DNA from: a virus
DNA: 64,000 bases
IMG/VR virus record: IMGVR_UViG_3300035670_000059
Span: 1-64,000 of that record
Reading direction: 5' to 3' (one strand)
Within the stretch, counting starts at the first letter, position 1; each line of letters opens with the position of its first letter. A program made the position numbers and the translations under genes. Positions 34,363 to 41,492 of the stretch are shown here, piece after piece. Under the pieces are notes generated by a model that was not told the origin of the DNA, searched no databases, and saw only the letters and a program-made list of their open reading frames with translations.

Positions 34363-35516
34363 TGGATATATTTGATAAATTTTTTAAGAAATTTGCATAC
34401 AAATTCGATAAAGGATATCCTGACATGAACAATAGTCAGGATGTTTTGTTATTGGAATTGTTGTTTGAAAATTTAGGTGTTGAAATTTCATTAAACGAGG
34501 AAGTACCTAACAAACCCCAAACTATAAAGGCAGTACAAAAAATTGTGGATACTGTAGGAGACAAGTACAATTTGTTTGCTATGAAAAGTAAACCAAACCG
34601 AATTGGTTCTATTGGTAAACAACCTGAAAGTGTGTTTGTGCAGGCATTTAAAGATACATTTGGTGAAGATATAGACATAAAAGTATTCCCTCCAAGACAA
34701 GGAAAAAACCCAAGTGGTACTTTTAATATGTACCAATTTAAAGCCGGTGATTTAGGTGAAGTAAATATACTTGTAAGCCGAAGTGAACCGGGTGGAGCTG
34801 GTAAATCTAATGAAGCAATATTCATTGATACACTAAATAAACTTATTAAACAAGCAGAAGGATCCGCTACAATTGTAATTAAATCCCCTGAATATACTGA
34901 AACGTTTAACAATATTGATAAAGTTGAAGATTCATCTAAAATGGGAGCAAGTAAAGGTGCTAAATCTGATGCTCAATTTTTATCTAATGGTGAAGTTAAA
35001 GCTAATATTTCACTAAAACAAGATGGAGGATTTAGATGGGCTTCGGTTGCTAAAGATGAAAAAGAATTTATTGACCGATTCCAAGCTAAAGCACTAGATG
35101 GGCAAATACCAGGTCTAAGATTAATTGATAACCCTGATGTTCCCGGTAAATACTTAATGGCAAAATCAGAAACAGGTGAGAGAATATCTAAGATAGTAAT
35201 ACCAGATTTTATTGATGCTGATGAAGATAAATCTAATAAATTAATATTTGGAGAAGAAAATCCAAAAGTAATTGTAGTAAGTAGAACATGGAAAGAAAGT
35301 GATTTTTCCTTAAGCGGAGATACCATTACAGTTCAAGCTACTCATATCTATAAAACATTAGACGATGTTATAAAAGCAGGTCTAGCTCCAGTATTTACAA
35401 TTGCTCAACATCAAAATAAACCAATTGGTTTAGATTATAGAATATATCCCGCTAATATGGCTAAAATTGGTCCTAGAGCTAGTGGATTAGAATTATCAGT
35501 TAAAGACGTAATATAA
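34362..35516 (+). CDS. Hypothetical protein, weak restriction-fold resemblance (384 aa)
   Basis: The N-terminal region holds LLLELLFENLGVEISLNEE, a hydrophobic helix ending in an LNE sequence. The middle has GAKSDAQFLSNGEVKANISLKQ, where D203 and K213/K219 could be read as a degenerate PD-(D/E)XK site, but the acidic residue before K219 is missing, so I do not call it a nuclease. The C-terminus is an alpha/beta domain (VIVVSRTWKESDFSLSGDTI). It is coupled to its upstream neighbour by a one-base overlap. Confidence 0.6.
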   Translation: MDIFDKFFKKFAYKFDKGYPDMNNSQDVLLLELLFENLGVEISLNEEVPNKPQTIKAVQKIVDTVGDKYNLFAMKSKPNRIGSIGKQPESVFVQAFKDTFGEDIDIKVFPPRQGKNPSGTFNMYQFKAGDLGEVNILVSRSEPGGAGKSNEAIFIDTLNKLIKQAEGSATIVIKSPEYTETFNNIDKVEDSSKMGASKGAKSDAQFLSNGEVKANISLKQDGGFRWASVAKDEKEFIDRFQAKALDGQIPGLRLIDNPDVPGKYLMAKSETGERISKIVIPDFIDADEDKSNKLIFGEENPKVIVVSRTWKESDFSLSGDTITVQATHIYKTLDDVIKAGLAPVFTIAQHQNKPIGLDYRIYPANMAKIGPRASGLELSVKDVI

Positions 35517-35520
35517 AAAT

Positions 35521-36297
35521 ATGTGTAGCTGCGGATGTAATACTTGCGAAACTAAAATAACAGGGCCTTTACTTACAGAAGGTAAAGTAAAATCTTTACT
35601 ATCCGAAGGCCTACAATACCATATAGATAAACAAATACCTTTATTTGAAACAGTATATCGTATAGGTTCAGAAAAACATTTATCGTTAATCAAAGAAGCC
35701 CGCAAGATGTATTCTCGCGGCATTATTGATTTGTGTGAAGATGATGAACATTTAATCAAAACTCATTTAGGAGAATTTGGTTTATTCTATGAAATCGAAA
35801 TAGGAGATAAAGTAAAAGCAAGTAAAGAATATGGTGGTCTATCAGGTGAGGTAGTGAACATTAAAGGTTCATTTGTGGTAGTTAAAACTAAAGAAGGCAA
35901 CCAATCCTACCACGAATCTGACTTAATTGCTTTGAATAAAGAGGGAGAAAGCGTACCTTTAGATCTACCGATGCTAGAAGAAGATGAAGTAACTGAAGCT
36001 GAGTTTAGGGGTAAAGATGTTCCACTAAACAAACCAAAGCGTGGTGGAAGTAAAAAATTCTATGTTTACGTAAAAAATCCTAAAACTAAACGCGTAAAAA
36101 AAGTATCTTTTGGTGCTGCGGGTGGTGGGCAAAGTTTAAAAGTTAAAATACGAGACTCTAAAGCACGTAAAGCATTTGCTGCTCGTCATAGATGTTCAAG
36201 TAAAAAAGATAGAACAAGTTCTGGATATTGGAGCTGTAATCTACCAAGATATGCTCAAGCTTTAGGATTAGGTGCAAACATGAATACTTTCTGGTAA
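35521..36297 (+). CDS. Conserved phage protein with Cys-rich ends (258 aa)
   Basis: The N-terminus is cysteine-rich (CSCGCNTC). Residues 98-135 look like a KOW/SH3-type barrel (IGDKVKASKEYGGLSGEVVNI). The C-terminal block (KKFYVYVKNPKTKRVKKVSF ... ARKAFAARHRCSSKKDRTSSGYWSC) is a domain I recognise as recurrent in T4-like and other large phages without assigned function. The two C-terminal cysteines and basic patch suggest nucleic-acid or zinc binding. It is followed one base later by a gene with a related motif class. Confidence 0.7.
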   Translation: MCSCGCNTCETKITGPLLTEGKVKSLLSEGLQYHIDKQIPLFETVYRIGSEKHLSLIKEARKMYSRGIIDLCEDDEHLIKTHLGEFGLFYEIEIGDKVKASKEYGGLSGEVVNIKGSFVVVKTKEGNQSYHESDLIALNKEGESVPLDLPMLEEDEVTEAEFRGKDVPLNKPKRGGSKKFYVYVKNPKTKRVKKVSFGAAGGGQSLKVKIRDSKARKAFAARHRCSSKKDRTSSGYWSCNLPRYAQALGLGANMNTFW

Positions 36298-36298
36298 G

Positions 36299-37015
36299 AT
36301 GTCATACAATAGAACATATCAAATAAGCGGAGAAGCAGGTTTAGACACTACAATCACTCCTCAAGCAGATCTCATCTCAGATATTCGCTCAATTGAGGGA
36401 ATAACGATTGTAACATTCACCCCTAAAAACGAGGCAGATAGTGCAGCGAGCAATCCAAACCACGTTGGTATATTAAGTATAAAATTTGATACTTTTCCAT
36501 TCACCGAATTTGATAAAGATACTCAAATAAAAATTTTAGTTGATACAATTCGTAAAATGCCAGGTGTAAATTTCTTTAGAGCAAGCCAAGTAAATATACT
36601 AGAAACTCGATTAAAGTCGTTAGTTAAAGAAATGCTTTTGGAAAAAAAAACCAAAAGAGATAGATGCTTGCGTATAGCAGACCGCAAATTTGATAAACCT
36701 TCTGCTTACAAATCTGGAGCCGTAGTACGATGCCGTCAAGGTAAAATATGGAAAGGCGTTAAAGAAGAAATTGAATTTTTAAGCGAAGCAGAAAAAGAAA
36801 CACTACGTACATGGTTCAAACGCCAAGGTGCTCCAGGTAAAACAGGTGGTTGGGTAGATTGCAATTCTCCTATTCGCAAAGATGGAGAAATAGTAGGGTA
36901 CAAACCTTGTGGACGCCAAAAAGGTGAAGAACGAGCAAAGTATCCATCTTGTAGACCAACAGCTTCTAGATGTAAAGATAAAGGTAAAGGTAAAACATGG
37001 GGAAAAACAAAATAA
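36299..37015 (+). CDS. Conserved phage protein with two basic Cys motifs (238 aa)
   Basis: After a small alpha/beta domain there is a helix LKSLVKEMLLEKK, then KRDRCLRIADRKFDKPSAYKS with GAVVRCRQGKIW, and finally GGWVDCNSP ... YKPCGRQKGEERAKYPSCRP ... GKGKTWGK. Both cysteine blocks recur in large phage genomes; a DUF5872-type assignment is possible but from memory. The basic C-terminus fits DNA binding. The stop overlaps the next start by one base. Confidence 0.7.
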   Translation: MSYNRTYQISGEAGLDTTITPQADLISDIRSIEGITIVTFTPKNEADSAASNPNHVGILSIKFDTFPFTEFDKDTQIKILVDTIRKMPGVNFFRASQVNILETRLKSLVKEMLLEKKTKRDRCLRIADRKFDKPSAYKSGAVVRCRQGKIWKGVKEEIEFLSEAEKETLRTWFKRQGAPGKTGGWVDCNSPIRKDGEIVGYKPCGRQKGEERAKYPSCRPTASRCKDKGKGKTWGKTK

Positions 37016-37428
37016 TGAAACTACTTGACATATTAAACGAGGTAGAGCTAAACGAATGTCCTGCTCCAACCCAAAACATAGCACTTAACCTTGAGAATAG
37101 ACAGAAAGCTATTAACGAATATGGATACGGACCTCTAAATCCAAACGAACCAAACGAAAAGTTTTGGCAAGCCAAAGTGGATATGTGGAAGTTGGATTCG
37201 GCCGAAGAAGCTAAAAAATCACTATGCGGCAACTGTGCTGCTTTCGACATTACAACTAAAACACTAGATTGCATTGCTAAAGGAATAGGTAGTGATGGTG
37301 GAACAGAAGATCCATTTGATGTAATCGATGCCGGAAAATTAGGGTATTGTCGATTTTTGAAATTCAAATGCGCTGCGGCCCGAACATGCGATGCTTGGGT
37401 TGTTGGTGGTCCTTTAACAGATGACTAA
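37015..37428 (+). CDS. Cys-rich phage protein, possible metal-binding (137 aa)
   Basis: ATG 37015 overlaps the upstream stop and gives MKLLDILNEVEL, a short helix like the LLKE/LNE leaders of neighbours; an upstream in-frame ATG at 36997 would overlap the previous gene by 19 bp. The core is CGNCAAFDI ... C ... GYCRFLKFKCAAARTCDAWVVGGP, six cysteines in a pattern seen in T4-like cyanophage proteins and resembling a small iron-sulfur or zinc fold. It overlaps the cupin gene by 8 bp. Confidence 0.7.
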   Translation: MKLLDILNEVELNECPAPTQNIALNLENRQKAINEYGYGPLNPNEPNEKFWQAKVDMWKLDSAEEAKKSLCGNCAAFDITTKTLDCIAKGIGSDGGTEDPFDVIDAGKLGYCRFLKFKCAAARTCDAWVVGGPLTDD

Positions 37429-37699
37429 CCCATATACAAACACACCAATTACCCAAACTTCAGTTATACGAGAATTTAGTTCTGAAGTAGATCCAATGGA
37501 GCTAGTTTGGCACCAAGATGAAGAAGATCGTACTATTGAAATATTAGAGGGAGAAGGTTGGCAATTACAAAGAGATAATGAGTTGCCCTTGGTGCTTCAA
37601 AAAGGAGATATTATATTTATACCGGAATATCAAATACACAGAGTAATTAAAGGCAATACAAATTTAAAAATACAAATAACAAAACAATGGCGCAATTGA
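37421..37699 (+). CDS. Cupin-fold protein (92 aa)
   Basis: A single cupin barrel is visible: EVDPMELVWHQDEEDRTIEILEGEGW for the first motif and GDIIFIPEYQIHRVIKG for the second, with H34, E37/E38 and H79 as candidate metal ligands. Small standalone cupins of this form occur in T4-like phages of aquatic bacteria; the substrate is unknown. It overlaps the genes on both sides (8 bp and 13 bp), so translation is coupled. Confidence 0.75.
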   Translation: MTNPYTNTPITQTSVIREFSSEVDPMELVWHQDEEDRTIEILEGEGWQLQRDNELPLVLQKGDIIFIPEYQIHRVIKGNTNLKIQITKQWRN

Positions 37700-37914
37700 A
37701 TAAACAGCTTAACAGAATGCAAGAACTTGCAGGAATTAATGTTAGTAACCCCGTAACTAAATTAATTGAAATTTTACAACAAGCTATAAAATTAGCGGAT
37801 GAAAATATTGATAAAGCTGATAATTTTGACTTAGTAGATTTTTCTCAAACTCTTGAAAAATATGTTAGTGAATTGAACGAAATAGGAAGTTTTGAAACTT
37901 CCATGCAAGAATAG
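37687..37914 (+). CDS. Small helical protein with MQELAGI motif (75 aa)
   Basis: The N-terminus reads NKQLNRMQELAGINVSN, matching the (R)(M/W)Q(K/E)LAGI motif found at the start of the 37981 protein and at the C-terminus of the scaffold protein. The rest is a single helical domain (LIEILQQAIKLADENIDKAD). It overlaps the cupin gene by 13 bp and is followed by the first copy of the 45-nt hairpin repeat. A scaffold- or capsid-interacting peptide is a reasonable hypothesis. Confidence 0.65.
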   Translation: MAQLNKQLNRMQELAGINVSNPVTKLIEILQQAIKLADENIDKADNFDLVDFSQTLEKYVSELNEIGSFETSMQE

Positions 37915-37925
37915 TAATACCTAAT

Positions 37926-37970
37926 AACATACAGACCGATTCATAGCCGGTCGCTCGAAAGAGACAAAAA
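37926..37970 (+). repeat. 45-nt two-hairpin direct repeat, copy 1
   Basis: Identical to 38565-38609. It can fold as GACCG/CGGTC (9-nt loop) followed by CTC-GAAA-GAG, a GNRA-type tetraloop, then an A-run. It lies 10 nt before the 37981 gene. Confidence 0.85.
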
Positions 37971-37980
37971 TAACAAAACA

Positions 37981-38556
37981 ATGGCAAAACAAACTTTAAG
38001 CGAAGAATTTCGCAGAATGCAAAAACTAGCAGGTATCATTACCGAAGAGCAATATTTAAATGAAAATATTGAACAATTTGAAGATTATATATCTGGTATG
38101 TGGGATGCTAGTGTAAGCGATGAAATGGAAGAAGGAGAATATTTTGAAGGTGTATGGGAGAAAGAAGAATATGGAGATGAAGAAGCATACCCTAATGCTG
38201 ATGAATTTAATGCTCTATCAAAATATCTAGCTTCTGTAGGTGGTAAAGATACTTTAGAAGGTAATCCTGACATTAACGTAGAATTACTCCCTAATGGAGA
38301 TATTAAGTTTGGAGCTACTGTAACTTTTGATGAATCATCAGATGAAGGATATAAATTTGACCCCGCATCTTTCTTTTCAGCTATGGGTAGTAATGACCCA
38401 ACGGCTAAAGCTTTTATTCAAAATGTAAGAAATGCAGCTAAAGCTGATGTAGTAGATAGATATTTTATTGTAGATAAGCTAAAAAAGTACGCTCAAACCA
38501 ACCCAGAAGCTAAAGATAAACTTGAAGCTGCTATTGAATTTATATATAAAGGATAA
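37981..38556 (+). CDS. Acidic protein with MQKLAGI leader (191 aa)
   Basis: The leader EEFRRMQKLAGIITEEQYLNE carries the MQKLAGI motif and ends in LNE, a possible gp21-type cleavage point. An acidic region (EEGEYFEGVWEKEEYGDEE) follows, then an alpha/beta domain (INVELLPNGDIKFGATVTFDE) and a C-terminal helix. The gene is bracketed by the two 45-nt repeats, as a cassette would be. No family is recognised; an internal head protein is my best guess. Confidence 0.65.
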   Translation: MAKQTLSEEFRRMQKLAGIITEEQYLNENIEQFEDYISGMWDASVSDEMEEGEYFEGVWEKEEYGDEEAYPNADEFNALSKYLASVGGKDTLEGNPDINVELLPNGDIKFGATVTFDESSDEGYKFDPASFFSAMGSNDPTAKAFIQNVRNAAKADVVDRYFIVDKLKKYAQTNPEAKDKLEAAIEFIYKG

Positions 38557-38564
38557 CTAAAATA

Positions 38565-38609
38565 AACATACAGACCGATTCATAGCCGGTCGCTCGAAAG
38601 AGACAAAAA
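38565..38609 (+). repeat. 45-nt two-hairpin direct repeat, copy 2
   Basis: Perfect copy of 37926-37970, located 8 nt after the stop of the gene it helps to bracket. Confidence 0.85.
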
Positions 38610-38619
38610 CTATGCAGCT

Positions 38620-38655
38620 GTGGCGCAATTCAACTTGGATTGCGTCACTTCTTTT
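38620..38655 (+). terminator. Intrinsic terminator overlapping a promoter -33 box
   Basis: GTGGCGCAAT (38620-38629) pairs with ATTGCGTCAC (38639-38648; one G-U pair) around a 9-nt loop and is followed by TTCTTTT. The loop contains the TTG of the downstream promoter. Confidence 0.7.
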
Positions 38656-38666
38656 CGTATATTTAC
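38635..38666 (+). promoter_or_regulatory. Host-type promoter TTG-N20-TATATTTAC
   Basis: TTG at 38635-38637 and TATATTTAC from 38658, exactly 20 nt apart. The truncated flavoprotein start at 38686 lies where the original gene would have begun; the promoter now also serves the LRR gene. Confidence 0.7.
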
Positions 38667-38685
38667 AAATAATTTATAATGCAAC

Positions 38686-38760
38686 ATGAAACAAGATAAA
38701 ATCGTAATTGTAGGAGCTGGAGTAGCAGGAATTAATGCCGCAACTAAATATTTATTATAA
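38686..38760 (+). pseudogene. Truncated 5' end of the flavoprotein gene (24 codons)
   Basis: ATG to TAA encodes MKQDKIVIVGAGVAGINAAT plus four residues, a near copy of the start of the flavoprotein at 39199 (KILVIGAGVAGINAATKLV). A 31-nt stretch (38719-38749) is identical to 39232-39262. The FAD-binding GAGVAG loop is present but the fold is cut off. It is the stump left where the LRR cassette entered, and it keeps the original promoter spacing. Confidence 0.8.
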
Positions 38761-38769
38761 ACTACCGCC

Positions 38770-39165
38770 ATGATAAAATTAACAAATTTACTAAAAGAGA
38801 CTCAATTAGAACAGTATAGGAAAGGTACGGGATATAAATTAACTAAAGCTCCCGATCCTGATGAAATACTAAAAGATATAAAGGATATTAATGGATACCT
38901 AGATCTATCTAGAAGTAACATAACTACTCTCCCAGATCAATTAGAAGTTGATGGTTATTTGAGTTTGTCTAATACTAAAATTCAATCTCTTCCAAAAGGA
39001 TTAGTAGTAAGAGGAGATTTAGATTTGCTCAATTGTAAAAATATTAAATCATTCCCATCTGATTTAATTGTTAACGGAAATCTTGTTTTAAACTCCAAAA
39101 ATTTTAATAAAGAAGAATTAAAAAAACAACTTCCTAATGTTAATAATGTTATAATAATGTCTTAA
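38770..39165 (+). CDS. Leucine-rich-repeat protein (131 aa)
   Basis: After the leader MIKLTNLLKETQLEQY, three to four repeats of about 21 residues follow: GYLDLSRSNITTLPDQLEVD, GYLSLSNTKIQSLPKGLVVR, GDLDLLNCKNIKSFPSDLIV, and a degenerate last one. This is the LPxxLxVxGxLxL bacterial/phage LRR type. The N-terminal LLKE peptide matches other putative head-targeted proteins. It is inserted between a truncated flavoprotein start and the intact gene, with no promoter of its own. Confidence 0.75.
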   Translation: MIKLTNLLKETQLEQYRKGTGYKLTKAPDPDEILKDIKDINGYLDLSRSNITTLPDQLEVDGYLSLSNTKIQSLPKGLVVRGDLDLLNCKNIKSFPSDLIVNGNLVLNSKNFNKEELKKQLPNVNNVIIMS

Positions 39166-39198
39166 CAGCATTTGGGTATAAATGGAAATATAAATAAT

Positions 39199-40497
39199 AT
39201 GAAAGAACAGAAAATTTTAGTAATTGGAGCAGGAGTAGCAGGAATTAATGCCGCAACTAAATTAGTAGACAACGGATATCCTGGAGAATTAATTAATATA
39301 ATCGATAAAGGTAGTGACCCATATAATCGCCAACCTGAAGAAGTAATGTGTGGTTTTGCAGGTGCGGGCGCGTGGAGTGACGGCAAACTAACCTATCATA
39401 CCGCTATTGGAGGACAATTATCCAAATATTGTGGAGAGGATAAAGCAATGGAATTGATGGATCAAGTAATCGCTAACTTTAGACGTTTCCACCCTAAACC
39501 CGAAGAAATTTTTTGTTCGGATCCACAAGAGGAACCCGAGTTTATTAAACCATATTTTGGCTTAAGAATGTTCCCTGTATGGCACATTGGCTCTAATTTC
39601 CTACATGAAATCGCTAAAGCGTGGTATCAATATTTAGTTGGTAAAGGCGTTAGATTTGAATGGGAAACTCAAGTTGAAGATATTGACTTTAACAATAACA
39701 GAGTTTATACCCACAATGCTGATCTAAAGTATGATACACTTATATTTGCGGTAGGTAAATCTGGTATTGATTTTGCTCAAGAATTAGCCCAACAATATAA
39801 TCTACCAGATGAGCCTAAACCAGTACAAATTGGTGTTCGATTTGAAGCACCACAGAAACACTTTCAAAAGCTAATTGATGTATCTTACGATTTTAAATTG
39901 TATCGTAAGTTTGAGGACACAGGTATTTCGCTTCGCTCATTCTGCACAAATAATAACGCTGCTTACGTAGCAGTAGAGGAAACATACGGAAATGTGAGCT
40001 ACAATGGCCACGCTAAGAAGGGCGAGGAATTCCGCAACGACATGACCAATTTTGGTATCTTGATGGAAATTCCAGGTATTGAAGATCCATTTGAATGGTC
40101 TAGAAATTTAGTATCTAATGTAAACACTAGTGGAACTGGTTTATACTATTCTCCTTCTAGACGTCCATCTTTAACCTCTGAAGGCGAAACAGTATCTGCA
40201 GTTGCCTTTAGTTCTAGAGAATTAGAAAATATTATTAAACCAGCATTTAAAGGATATTTTAAATATATTGAAGATTTTATTGAAGATATGAAGAAAGTGT
40301 TCCCAACACTTGAAAACGACTATGGAATATATGTACCGGAAGTCAAATATCTTAGTCCAGAAGTAAAAGTAGACTATTCAAATTTATCTCTTATAAATTA
40401 CCCTAACGTCCATTTTGCTGGAGATGCTCTATCTGCAAGAGGTATAACTGTAGCGGGAAGTCAAGGTATTTATATAGCTGAAAGTCTTTTAAAATAA
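39199..40497 (+). CDS. FAD-dependent oxidoreductase, COG2509-like (432 aa)
   Basis: The Rossmann motif VIGAGVAGINAA (residues 8-19) binds FAD. GAGAWSDGKLTYHT matches the SDGKL signature of COG2509-type flavoproteins, and the C-terminal FAGDALSARGITVAGSQGIYIAESL supplies the second FAD-contact motif. I chose ATG 39199, which aligns with the truncated copy upstream, over a TTG at 39172. The reaction of this family is not settled. It is an unusual, probably accessory metabolic gene in a T4-like phage. Confidence 0.8.
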   Translation: MKEQKILVIGAGVAGINAATKLVDNGYPGELINIIDKGSDPYNRQPEEVMCGFAGAGAWSDGKLTYHTAIGGQLSKYCGEDKAMELMDQVIANFRRFHPKPEEIFCSDPQEEPEFIKPYFGLRMFPVWHIGSNFLHEIAKAWYQYLVGKGVRFEWETQVEDIDFNNNRVYTHNADLKYDTLIFAVGKSGIDFAQELAQQYNLPDEPKPVQIGVRFEAPQKHFQKLIDVSYDFKLYRKFEDTGISLRSFCTNNNAAYVAVEETYGNVSYNGHAKKGEEFRNDMTNFGILMEIPGIEDPFEWSRNLVSNVNTSGTGLYYSPSRRPSLTSEGETVSAVAFSSRELENIIKPAFKGYFKYIEDFIEDMKKVFPTLENDYGIYVPEVKYLSPEVKVDYSNLSLINYPNVHFAGDALSARGITVAGSQGIYIAESLLK

Positions 40498-40514
40498 ATC
40501 GACTTTAATGTCTG

Positions 40515-40550
40515 GGACGCATATTTATAATAAAATAATAATATGCGTCC
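40515..40550 (+). promoter_or_regulatory. 10-bp inverted repeat enclosing a late promoter and covering a start codon
   Basis: GGACGCATAT (40515-40524) and ATATGCGTCC (40541-40550) are perfect reverse complements with a 16-nt spacer. The 3' arm contains the ATG of the GIY-YIG gene (40543), and the late-promoter motif (40521-40531) overlaps the 5' arm and spacer. Confidence 0.75.
40521..40531 (+). promoter_or_regulatory. Late-promoter motif ATATTTATAAT
   Basis: Ends 11 nt before the GIY-YIG start; it lies within the inverted repeat described at 40515-40550. Confidence 0.65.
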
Positions 40551-41190
40551 TTACATTTATTTGGTTAAAAATCAACAAAATAAAATAGTTTATATTGGTC
40601 AACAAATTGGAACTAAATCCTTAAATGAATACAAAGGTTCTGGTTTACTGTTAAATAGAGCCTACAACAAATATGGTGAAAATTATTTCAAACGAGAAAT
40701 CATTGAATATTGTAATGTGGATGAATTAAATGATAAAGAAAAATTATACATAAAACAATATAATACAAAATTTCCACATGGATATAATTTAACCGAGGGT
40801 GGTGATGGAATGAAGGGATACACATATAACAATAATCAAAAACAAAATATATCTAATGCTAAAAATGGGCAAAAATATCCTAAAGAACATGGCGAAAAAA
40901 TAAGACAAGCTAAATTAGGTAAAAAACGAGATCTCGAAACTATAAATAAAATAATTCAAACTAAAGCATCCAAACATAATATTAAAATAGATTTAACTTT
41001 AAAAAACCAATCTAGAAGCAATTCTCAAAAAACAATACTGCAATATGATCTCCAAAATAATCTATTAAACGAATACCAATCCGCTCAAGAAGCAGGTAGA
41101 TGCTTAGGAAAATCAGGAAATAGTATAGCAGATTGTGCCTCCGGAAGACAATCCACAGCTTATGGTTTTGTTTGGAAATACAGAGAATAG
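40543..41190 (+). CDS. GIY-YIG homing endonuclease with NUMOD-type DNA-binding tail (215 aa)
   Basis: The catalytic start YIYLVKNQQNKIVYIG (residues 4-19), YKGSGLLLNRAYNKYGE and GYNLTEGGDG are hallmarks of the I-TevI/Seg type. The C-terminal part has NUMOD3-like KHGEKIRQAKLGKK-type helices and a NUMOD1-like block (ILQYDLQNNLLNEYQSAQEAGR ... ADCASGRQSTAYGFVWKY). Its start codon sits in a hairpin arm with a late promoter inside, as in T4 I-TevI control. It lies between the flavoprotein and another host-promoter gene. Confidence 0.85.
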   Translation: MRPYIYLVKNQQNKIVYIGQQIGTKSLNEYKGSGLLLNRAYNKYGENYFKREIIEYCNVDELNDKEKLYIKQYNTKFPHGYNLTEGGDGMKGYTYNNNQKQNISNAKNGQKYPKEHGEKIRQAKLGKKRDLETINKIIQTKASKHNIKIDLTLKNQSRSNSQKTILQYDLQNNLLNEYQSAQEAGRCLGKSGNSIADCASGRQSTAYGFVWKYRE

Positions 41191-41203
41191 ATCGTATATT
41201 TAA
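41172..41203 (+). promoter_or_regulatory. Host-type promoter TTG-N20-TATATTTA
   Basis: TTG (41172-41174), exactly 20 nt, TATATTTA from 41195, 22 nt before the start at 41225. The -33 element lies inside the end of the endonuclease gene. Confidence 0.65.
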
Positions 41204-41224
41204 CATTGATAAAAATATTGAATT

Positions 41225-41488
41225 ATGAGCAATACTAAAAAACCAATCGTAGTTAAAAGACTAAAGAAAGCTGATGGTACCATCGCTCACATTAAAGATG
41301 GTAAATTGCATAACTGGGACGGCCCTGCTTTAATCCCACAAGGTGATAAAAAATTAGCCGAATACTACATTCATGGAATCCAGTACACCAAAGACCAATT
41401 TGAACAAGCTCATAGAGATCAAGAAGGTTTGCCGTGGTACAAAAACCCATCAATGAAATCTCAATTGGAAGACGGTTACCGTAACTAA
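41225..41488 (+). CDS. Conserved small phage protein (87 aa)
   Basis: The pattern KKADGTIAHIKDGKLHNWDGPALIPQGDKKLAEYYIHGIQYT resembles a short, widely distributed phage protein family of unknown function (also like MORN-related W-DGPA units). The C-terminus is polar (LPWYKNPSMKSQLEDGYRN). It is first in a unit with the nucleotidyltransferase and kinase under a host-type promoter, 4 bp ahead of the former. Confidence 0.7.
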   Translation: MSNTKKPIVVKRLKKADGTIAHIKDGKLHNWDGPALIPQGDKKLAEYYIHGIQYTKDQFEQAHRDQEGLPWYKNPSMKSQLEDGYRN

Positions 41489-41492
41489 ACGT

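Noticed and set aside
34968-35020. PD-(D/E)XK nuclease motif in the 384-aa protein
   Set aside because: A D...SLK pattern is present but the acidic residue before the lysine is missing and the surrounding fold is not recognisable.
39172-39198. TTG start for the flavoprotein gene
   Set aside because: The ATG at 39199 aligns with the truncated copy's ATG at 38686 and places the FAD loop at the usual distance from the N-terminus.
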